Of a stretch of DNA of 64,000 nucleotides, positions 1 through 7,542 are shown piece after piece. Position 1 is the first letter of the stretch; each line of letters begins with the position of its first letter. Source of the DNA: Branchiostoma floridae (taxonomy: Eukaryota; Chordata; Leptocardii; Amphioxiformes; Branchiostomatidae); assembly GCF_000003815.2 (NCBI RefSeq), contig NC_049985.1, positions 1,693,751 through 1,757,750 on the forward strand. Reading direction: 5' to 3'. The position numbers were made by a program, and so were the translations under genes. The notes beneath the pieces were generated by a model. That model saw only the letters and a list, made by a program, of their open reading frames with translations, was not told the DNA's origin and did no database searches.

Positions 1-1500
1 AATTCTTAGTAAAATCCTCAGAGTCTTATCACCAACATATTTTGTTGTGTTGTGTAAGAATTGTACCAGCAAATCCAACAACCAAGGCAGAACGTTAGAG
101 CAGGTATGACCTTCTCTCTCTCTCACTCTCTCTCTCTACACGCACTTCTAATGTCCGTTACCATTGACAAACGTCACTTCTTACAGTGAGTTTACGATAG
201 CCTGTACACATGTGTCTTCTTTGACGTTCTGATATTGAAATTTTGCTTTGAGAATATAAAAAGGGTAGTAAATGAGATCCTAGAGATATGTGAAAATCTA
301 TTATTTATGTAATTATGACAAATCTAACTTTTTTGGCATTACGTTACGGCATTTAGATTCAACATGATGTATTGATGTAAGAAAGACTTGTCTATAAGTT
401 CTTTGTGGTAATTTCTTATTAGAAAACCGTTTTGATGTTTTTCCGTCTACCACCCTAGCGGTTTCAATGGAAATCTGATCAATTATGGTCACCTTCTGTA
501 ATATATTTATCTATTTACTTTATTATCTTAAATTTCAAAGAAATGAAGTCAGCAGAGCAGTGATGTAAGAATTATTCATGAAGAAATAGTGGCTATTATA
601 GCAGCGTACCAATGATGAACAATGTATTCAAGAATGTAACATATCGTAGGAAACCTTCACCAAGGAATACTTGAAAAGTCCGACAATATTGAGTAGGGAT
701 GGAAACATGAACCAACATCTAACATGGCGAGGCCTAATGGTCTGTCAACCATAGAGTTCATAGAAGTGCATGGAAGACAAATTGTAATTGTGGATATAAC
801 AAGCTGGAAATAGATTCAACATGATGTATATTGATGTTAGAAATTGTTAATTATAACTTCTTTGTGATAATTTCTAATAAGGAAACAGTTTATGTTTCTG
901 CATCTACCAACCTATCAGTTTCCATGCAAATCTGATCAATTATGTTCATGTCCTGTTTCATATTTATCTATTTACTTTCATATCTTCACATGCAAAGAAA
1001 TGAAGTAAGCAGAGCAGTGATGTAAGAATGCTTAATGAAGAAATAGCGGCTTGTATAGCAGCGTACCAACGATGCACAATGTATTAAAGAATGTAACATA
1101 CCGTAGGAAACTTCCACGAAGAAATAGTTGAAAAGTTTCTACCTCGCACATCCCGAAGACACTTATTTCTGTCCGTTTACATTGCCGCTGCGGAAGGGGA
1201 TATCTGCGGTTCTTTTTTTTTAATCAAACCCGATTACTTACTTAAGACATTGACTTGATGCACTCTGATGTATTTCGATGTAATTCGACAAATGAATAGT
1301 GATGGAAACATGAACCAAAATCTATCATGGCGCGGCCTAATAGTGTTTCAAGCACAGAGTTCATAGAAGAAGACAATCTGTGGATATAACAAGCTGGAAA
1401 TAGTGCCATGCCACTATTACAATTACATCATTGTTACTTGGTTGTATCCCCCTCACTTGCTATGGAAATAAAGCAGTGGTACCACACTATCGGTGTTTCT
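1..1500. repeat. 3'-flank-like repeat block of a receptor unit lying left of the window
   Basis: No coding region is visible. Two tandem, diverged copies (about 340-700 and 810-1140) share the run from 'ttcaacatgatgta' through 'gaaatgaag..agcagagcagtgatgtaagaat'. Related copies lie at about 12740-14060, 14290-14950 and 22350-23050, that is, in the 3' flanks of the two LRR-Ig receptor genes. The block ends in the AATAAA and 'ctatcggtgtttct' tail that also closes those flanks. I infer that this is the 3' flank of another receptor copy just upstream. Confidence 0.55.
1467..1472 (+). terminator. candidate polyadenylation signal AATAAA
   Basis: AATAAA sits in a context conserved four times in the window ('gaaataaagca', usually followed by a 'cactat.ggtgtttct' tail): here and at 14041, 14905 and 23029. 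Repetition at the end of each flank block suggests it serves the 3' ends of receptor-unit transcripts. No transcript evidence is available. Confidence 0.35.
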
Positions 1501-1579
1501 GGTCCTGTTTTCTGTCTCTAAGACTGGTCTACCGACAAGAGGGGAACCTTCTTCCCGCAGGTATCATTTAATAGCTTGA

Positions 1580-2225
1580 CTGCTCAGAACGTACAGCCAG
1601 GGCTGCATAGCTAGCCCGTGGCTATACAAAGGGCTATCTCTGCCGACAGAGACAAAGTAGATACAAATGGCATTAGGCATTCACATGATACGGCAAGAGA
1701 AATTGTCACCTTCTCTTGGTCAGTTGAGAATGTGTTAAGGCCTGCTATAAACATAAAACTTGCGTTAATCCTCTTGTTAGATAGGCAACATATGAAAGAA
1801 TGCACAACCCCGCACGCCTACGTGTAGAACTTTACGGCCCTCCCACCCCTACCAGACAACAGTTAGCTCCTATACTGAATCTAAGCTAATCAGCATCAAC
1901 CTTGTCTTGAACTAACTCACATGTCAATCCATAGTTTTGAGTTATAAACCTCCCCTTCAACAGATCGTACTTAGTATCAAAATCATATCCAGTTGAGTAA
2001 CTATAATTTGGCGCGTGCGGTTCAAATACGCACGTACCACGGCGGTCCTCTTATGGCGCGTCGGGTCCTTTCAACGCTTGTTTTTGTCGCCACGAAATGG
2101 CATAATTAAAAGAAAATTATAGCAATCTACGCACTGCGTTCTCCTGAAACGCAATTTCTCAACCTGTAAAATTTCCCCAGAAAACTAATAACGTTTGGAA
2201 CTACATTTTTGTCTCCCACGCAGAC
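1580..2225 (+). repeat. 5'-region block shared with 14985-15200
   Basis: The stretch from 'cagccagggctgc' through 'ggcctgctataaacataaa' is repeated, diverged, at 14990-15180. Both copies precede the promoter-like modules of a receptor gene. The short open frames here have no recognisable domain. The rest of the stretch shows nothing I can name. Confidence 0.4.
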
Positions 2226-2400
2226 CACATACAGTCATACTGCGCATGCTTCAGGTGACGTCTGCTCTGATCCAGACACTATGAATCAGCCCATGCGAGG
2301 CGCATGCGCACTTTCATCTGACCATTAACTTTAAGAGAAGTACAACTCTGTCTGGCTGCCACCTCAGTCCGAACTAGGCAAAGACTGGGGACAAAGTCCA
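2225..2400 (+). promoter_or_regulatory. promoter-like module 1 upstream of receptor A
   Basis: The module holds 'tactgcgcatgc', a TGACGT core, 'ccagac' and GGCGCATGCGCA at 2299-2310, which fits the NRF1-type palindrome except at its first base. It is followed by a purine-rich stretch resembling the exon at 15820-15922. The same order of motifs recurs near 2770, 3375, 15725 and 16500. Promoter activity is inferred from motif content and repetition only. Confidence 0.4.
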
Positions 2401-2496
2401 CCTCGGCAAGTTAACGACAAATGCTGATTCATTGGGAAGAAATGTCTCATATCTGTATCACCCGGAGTAGTCTCAAATAATCCTAGAATATAAATG

Positions 2497-2517
2497 CCCC
2501 CCCCCCCCCCCAAAAAA
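2497..2517. repeat. poly(C)/poly(A) homopolymer tract
   Basis: A run of C followed by a run of A. It is a simple-sequence tract and prone to assembly length error. Confidence 0.8.
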
Positions 2518-2754
2518 ATCGTGCGTTCATGTAGATGATCAATTCCCTTTTATTGCCCCCATCTCATATATTAGGATTTGAGATGAAAGCTTGCGTATTT
2601 CTGACAGGATCAGGTAGGGAAGTTTCAGCATTCGCGCGAGTGTCGGGCGTGGACGTTTGTTTGTCTCTTTATTGCATTTGTGCCCATGCGGCCATGAGAC
2701 CATAATTCTCTATTCCTGCAAACGAATATTTCTAGCGCTAATTTCTAAACATGT

Positions 2755-2988
2755 GTCGACCAGGCATACAGAATACTGCGCATGCTCCTGATGACGTTTC
2801 TCGGAACCCAGACGCTAATGAATATGCCCAGACGCATGCGCGCTTCCGTTCGCCCATGTAGAGAAGTACAGCTCCGTTTGTCTAAGACATTAGTCTGAAC
2901 TGCACAAGGAGAGGGTGAAACTTACGGTGTCTAACTAATGATAAATGCTTCATCGGGAGGGGAATCTACGGAGAAAAGAAGTCTGAAG
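2755..2988 (+). promoter_or_regulatory. promoter-like module 2 with candidate noncoding first exon
   Basis: Repeats the motif order of module 1: 'actgcgcatgc', 'gatgacgt', 'cccagacgc' and GACGCATGCGCG at 2831-2842. It ends in 'gtctgaag', directly followed by a good splice donor GTAGGT at 2989. Receptor B has the equivalent 'ctctgaag' with GTAGGT at 15923, and the 60 bp of intron after each donor are also alike. I read this as a 5' UTR exon. Its start is not defined by sequence alone. Confidence 0.45.
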
Positions 2989-3044
2989 GTAGGTTGGTTT
3001 TCCTTTGTTTTCGTGCTGCTTGTAACGATAAGGCAGCAGGAAAT

Positions 3045-3360
3045 ATGCCGGGCGGGCTTTGAGCAGACCGATATCAGATATCAATATTAGAGCAGGACTG
3101 ATTAGTTTTTGTTATTGCTGGTTGAAGAAAATCAGCGCTACTTTTTACCATGCACTTTTTCACCCGCACATTGTGGGGACTGTACCTCTTTCTGCTACAT
3201 TAGTGTGAACCGGGTGCAGAGGAAGAGCTGCTCTAGATTACGGGAAAAACCTTGTTTAAATCAAGAAACAGCGAAGAAGAAATTGCATTAATGTTGGGGC
3301 ACCGGCGACTTTGAACAAGCCGACATTAGTAATAAGAATGTTTACCATGTAAGCAGATAG
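3045..3360 (+). repeat. 'ctttgagcaagccgac' repeat modules
   Basis: Two copies, at about 3052 and 3296, of a module ('ggctttgagca..ccgac', then 'gcagcgactgatta') that recurs at 4592, 5321, 15980, 16215, 16935, 17250 and 17876. It occurs only in the 5' regions of the two receptor genes, always between promoter-like motifs and exon-like blocks. The role is unknown. Confidence 0.5.
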
Positions 3361-3364
3361 AAGT

Positions 3365-3530
3365 ATACACACACGGCGCATGCTCCGTGTGACGTCTGGT
3401 CTAAACCCAGACGCTAATTAATGAAGAGGCCCAGGCGTGTTTTTCCACTCGTACATTGTGGGGACTGTGCCTCTGTCTGCTAACGTGTGAACCAGGTACA
3501 GATAGAACCTGATCTTGTTTTCAATGACAT
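3365..3530 (+). promoter_or_regulatory. promoter-like module 3 upstream of receptor A
   Basis: Contains 'ggcgcatgctcc', GTGACGTC, 'ctaaacccagacgctaatt' and 'cattgtggggactgt'. It is closely matched at 16500-16625 upstream of receptor B. The full GCGCATGCGC palindrome is missing, so this may be a decayed copy. Confidence 0.35.
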
Positions 3531-3616
3531 GTTAAATTGAAACCTGCGGGATAGCTTTCTTAAGGAAGAAAGGTTGGTCTATCTTTAAGTTGAATTTGAT
3601 TTCCTTGGTATTTCAG

Positions 3617-3690
3617 GTGCTACCAGGAGAGAATTCTGTGTCCGAAGATCTGTGCTGAACTGTCACCAACCTATGAAAGGAAGATTACTG
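3617..3690 (+). ncRNA. candidate noncoding 5' exon (copy 1)
   Basis: Preceded by a pyrimidine-rich tract and TTTCAG, and followed by GTTAGT. The interior 'gtgctgaactgtcac..' is shared with exon-like blocks at 5210-5283, 16786-16871 and 17741-17812. It has stops in the forward frames and no domain, so a 5' UTR exon of the receptor transcript is the simplest reading. Only RNA data can confirm it. Confidence 0.35.
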
Positions 3691-3838
3691 GTTAGTCTGT
3701 TGTTGTTGTTGTTGTTGGTTTTTTTTTTCATTTTTCCGCTTGTTATATTTTTGGTTTAATTCCTTTAACACAGAGAAGGACAATGTTGCACTGCACTCAA
3801 GTTAGTGACTTATGATGATAATGCCACATACAAAAAAA

Positions 3839-4232
3839 GGCCGCATAGCACAGTGGTAGTGTATACGGCCCGTGACCGAGAGGTCGCCGGTTCGAATCCG
3901 CCTCCGTGTTGCCGGTCTTGTGCCCTTGGGAAAGGCACTTTACACGACTTTCCTCACTTTACTCAAGTGAAAAATGAGTCGTCCCTCGGATAGGACGTTA
4001 AATGGAGGTCCCGTGTATGGGGAGAGTCACACCCTATGCACGTTAAAGAACCCCCACACGTGCGATGGTGCGGTGTGGTTGGAGCAAACCCTTCTGTCCG
4101 GAGTTGGTGATTCACTTCAAATCACCCGGTTGGAGGCCTGGCGACCCTCCATACCGTATCAGCCACACGGTGATTTACATCATTCACCCGGACGGGAGAC
4201 CTGGCGCATCCCCGTCTTGTAATTAGCCAGCG
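3839..4232 (+). mobile_element. tRNA-derived SINE
   Basis: The head has pol III promoter boxes: an A box in 'tagcacagtggt' at 3846-3857 and a B box GGTTCGAATCC at 3889-3899. The body has the conserved run 'cccttgggaaaggcac' then 'tttacac.actttcctcac', followed by 'aggacgttaaatggaggtc'. The acceptor arm does not pair, so this is not a functional tRNA gene. The body is shared with copies at 4330 (minus), 32610 and 57585, whose tRNA heads differ. Confidence 0.8.
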
Positions 4233-4278
4233 AAAGGGTATGTCACCCCGAAAGGGGCGGTATCACCCCGTCGTGTGC

Positions 4279-4298
4279 GAACATGTGCGAACATGTTT
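4279..4298. promoter_or_regulatory. p53-type double decamer in SINE tail
   Basis: Two adjacent decamers without spacer, GAACATGTGC and GAACATGTTT. The second fits RRRCWWGYYY exactly and the first has one mismatch. The core CATG is present in both. Function is inferred from consensus match only. Confidence 0.3.
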
Positions 4299-4324
4299 AC
4301 ATTTGATCACGTCGACCGATGATG

Positions 4325-4565
4325 ATGACAAAAAAAGAGAAGGTAAAGGTAGACGCCTAACCTTATTAGAGGCCAGTGGGCGGTTATCCGCCGTGTTTAG
4401 GACACAGTATTTGAAGCCTGAATCCATCCCACTCCAGTCAAAGTCAGGTATCCATTTTTACACCTGGATGGAGTGAGCAAAGTCGTGCAATGTACCTTTC
4501 CCAAGGTACAACACCAGTGGCTTCAGAACCTCTGGGTCCGTTACGTCACGCGACCCCGTCGGTAA
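4325..4565 (-). mobile_element. SINE, minus strand, sharing the same body
   Basis: Read on the minus strand it gives 'accttgggaaaggtac', 'ttgcacgactttgctcac' and 'aggtgtaaaaatggatacc'. This matches the body of the 32610 element closely. The head has only a decayed B box ('gaggttctgaagcc'). It lies back to back with the SINE at 3839. Confidence 0.65.
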
Positions 4566-4589
4566 TTATGAATAAATAGACAAGAAAAT

Positions 4590-5209
4590 ATGTCAATCTG
4601 GCTTTGTGAAAGCAGTACAGCAGCGACTGATTACTTTCTGTTATTGTTGTTGGAAGAAATTCTGTTTCTTTCCCTACGAGACCTGAATGTCTGAGATATG
4701 GACCGTACGTTTGTCAGGAAGGTCATCTGTAGAGTCTGTGTAGGCTTGCTTTATTTGGAAAAAACGGCCTTTTAGAAATAAGACATTTCTTTAACAAGCG
4801 CATGGATTGGCAGTGTCGGGTCCTTTCATCGTTTTGTTCCCACGTAAACATATTCTCTCTCCACGTAAGAATATTAGATGCATAAATGAATAAGCATATA
4901 ATAAACTAGACTTCCACGAAACACATACCTTCGCCAAATAATCAAGGCTTGTTATGGATAGTGCTTTTATTCGGGACTCTAAGTCTAAGGTCTCACTCAT
5001 GTAGTATTAATTAAAAGAGTATCTGCCCAAAAAGTGAACGACAGGATGGACGTGTGGTTTTAACGGATGTTTTAACACATGTTCCATGTGACGTCAAACT
5101 GCAAGATTTTGAGAATGTATTTTTAAACCAAAGTCGATCGACATGATATCCATACATATCCATATTTAATGGAAACTGTTATCCTGCGGATGGATGTGAA
5201 CTAATATAG
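4590..5209 (+). repeat. degenerate 5' modules of receptor A
   Basis: Holds another 'ctggctttg..gcagcgactgattac' copy at 4600 and a 'ccatgtgacgtcaaac' motif near 5085. It parallels 16320-16780 upstream of receptor B. No coding potential is recognised. Confidence 0.4.
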
Positions 5210-5283
5210 TTACATGTTCGGCCAGGAGATAAGTGCTGAACTCTCACGAAGAAAATATACTAAAGGAAAATTATTGAAGACAG
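5210..5283 (+). ncRNA. candidate noncoding 5' exon (copy 2)
   Basis: Contains 'gtgctgaactctcacgaag..ggaaaattattgaagacag' followed by a GT donor (GTCTGG, weak). The acceptor 'aatatag' is also weak. It is the diverged partner of 16786-16871. Confidence 0.25.
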
Positions 5284-5320
5284 GTCTGGTGCTTGTAACT
5301 TTGAATCAAGAAACAAGAAA

Positions 5321-5695
5321 ATGTGCCAGCCTGGCTTTGAGCAAGCCGACACCAGTTATTACCATTAGAGCAGCGACTCATTACTTTCTGTTATCTATGG
5401 CCAGAGTAATTTTTCCATGTACATCATCTGTGGAGAAAAAAGCAAAAGAGAGTCTGCTGTAGACAACAGTATGCTTCATGTGGGATACCAACTATACTAA
5501 ATCTGACAAATGTATGCATCGGTCGCGATAATTTCTGGTTTAACATCCTCGAACTTTGTCGCATTCTTGTTTGTTGTGGACATAATAAATAGTATTCATA
5601 AAGATTTTAGTGATCTTTAGGACAGGTCTTGAAAGGAGTGATTATTCTGACTTGCTGGTTTCTAAAATTTATATGTTGTTGCAGTAGAGATGGGC
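5321..5695. other. no gene seen
   Basis: Begins with one more copy of the 'ggctttgagcaagccgac' module (5331-5400), followed by AT-rich sequence. No coding region is recognised. Confidence 0.4.
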
Positions 5696-5912
5696 TAGCC
5701 TCTACCAGGCTTCGTGGTTTGATGGTCTAATTGTCGAAATTGGACAAATAGAGTCACCGTACACTAGGGGAGTCAGCCGGACGAGAAGGTCCATTTTTCA
5801 AACCTTTGGAGAATGTCCCTAATCGGCCGGCTGACTCCCCTAGCGTAGTATTTACTCTATTTGACCAATTTCTACAATTAGACCACCAAACCACGAAGCC
5901 TGGTAGAGGCTA
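5696..5912. mobile_element. MITE, family C, intact with 9-bp TSD
   Basis: Terminal inverted repeats start TAGCCTCTACCAGGCTTCG and the element folds over most of its 217 bp. The flanks GAGATGGGC (5687-5695 and 5913-5921) are identical 9-bp target duplications. It is too short to encode a transposase. A 9-bp duplication fits Mutator-like elements, with Merlin an alternative. Confidence 0.85.
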
Positions 5913-5921
5913 GAGATGGGC

Positions 5922-6557
5922 ACTTGTGCTCTTTGTATCACAATGACTCCGCCAAGACCTCATGGAGTTTTGACTAAATTTGCATTTTTTCTCATTAATG
6001 GAACCCTAGTCCGACCGCATGGGGTCCTTTTGGACCCAAGGTATACATTGATATCTGCCATAACAACACTTGTCATCGGAGAAAAACATTCCTTCTGTTT
6101 GTCTTTATACATGTCTTACAAGTTTTAACAGTTTTTTTACAGTTTTTTTAGAGATTTCCCCAGTTTTGTATACGCCATACTTGAAATTTTGTGTTTGATT
6201 TGGTGTGGTCCAAATAAACCCCAGCTAACTATGCATTAAAAGCTACGTAATATACAGACATTTCAATCTAAATTCCTAATTTGTCACATATTTTTTTATC
6301 TTTTCTTATGAAATATTGATAGCTGGGTATGAACTAATATTATGTTTTTCGAACCACATGGATGATGTCATCAAATTTCATTATTTGCCACTGATATATT
6401 TTTTTCAATAATATCCCTGAAATGAAACTGTATTTCATGTGAATAAAGTTTCATTTATCTTATCTCTGAAAAAAAATAAGTAGGGGCAATAAATCGTGAT
6501 AACGTCATCCACATGGTGCAAAAGCATCATATTCATAATTTTATTCATACTTAACTA
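5922..6557. other. AT-rich stretch, nothing recognised
   Basis: The short open frames lack domains. No repeat boundary or RNA gene could be identified. Confidence 0.4.
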
Positions 6558-6561
6558 TTAA

Positions 6562-7251
6562 AGGCATACTACGGGATTTTTTAACAAAACAAAAAGTAGC
6601 TTTTCCTACTTTTTCTTTACATTGTTAGTTCAATCAACCCTATAGCATTGCATACCAATATTCATTGAGAGATGCTGCGACATCAATGCACCACATAAGC
6701 ATGATGTATAAAAATTGTGATCTTCCAAGAAACAGATGGGCACAGGCTGGTTACTGCCTCTGTGTGTTGTTGTTTCTTGCTTATCAGCTTCCCGGTGGGG
6801 GGCCAGTTGACAGTTCCTCTGAGTACAGTAGACTAGCTTTCTTTACAAGGTTTCATTTAGTTTTGAAGGGAATATGACCTTAGCTTGTTGATATCCTACG
6901 AAATAGACTAATAAGTTCATGATTATATGCTATTTTAGAATGATTAGATATAGGTGTTTCCAAAGAAGGTCTCCATTGTGTTCTTTACCTGCAGTCTGCC
7001 ATGCATGTGCTAACTGATTACCCCACCCCGGGGGACCTACCGGTGGCAAGCAAGACCCGGAGGGTCTAACTTGGGGGGACACAAGGTTACAGGGTGCCTA
7101 GAGCGGAATGTTTGTAGGCTAATCCTTTACGTTGCAAACGTGAAATAATGACACAAAAGTGTCAAAAAGTGACAAAAAGTAGTAGTAAATCTGATATTTC
7201 TTAATTCTAGAATATTTCAAATTTGAGCGCAAAAAACTGCGTAGTATGCCT
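6562..7251. mobile_element. TTAA-flanked inverted-repeat element
   Basis: The ends AGGCATACTACG and CGTAGTATGCCT are perfect inverted repeats, each flanked by TTAA (6558-6561, 7252-7255). TTAA duplication is typical of piggyBac and Kolobok DNA transposons; the ends do not start CCC as in piggyBac. The element is nonautonomous at 690 bp. It sits about 290 bp upstream of the receptor A start. Confidence 0.65.
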
Positions 7252-7429
7252 TTAATATTCAGTACAAGTACAGATTATCCTTAATTTATTGTAAGACACA
7301 ATTAAAGGTCAAAATGCCAAATTAGCCAGTAACAAAACATTAAAAGGTCATGTTTGAGAGTTGTCCTATGTTAAAAAACTTTCTTAATGCTTTGTAAAAC
7401 GTTGTATACCCACGCAGATGTGCTTACGC

Positions 7430-7542
7430 AGAAGGGTATACATGTATATGTTATGGAGAACGTTGCTCCAATTTACCCACCGTTGTAATGATAAACATAT
7501 TCCCAGGTGTATTACAGTGTAACGTATTTTGATATATAGGAA
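7430..7542 (+). promoter_or_regulatory. conserved 5' flank and splice acceptor of receptor A
   Basis: The run 'atgttatggagaacgttgc..gtgtaacgta' is shared with the sequence before receptor B. It ends in 'ttgatatatag' immediately before GAAATGGC. The AG just upstream of the start codon in both genes suggests a 3' splice site joining upstream noncoding exons to the coding exon. Confidence 0.45.

Noticed and set aside
3839-3910. A tRNA gene
   Set aside because: A and B boxes are present, but the acceptor and anticodon arms do not pair and a SINE body follows.
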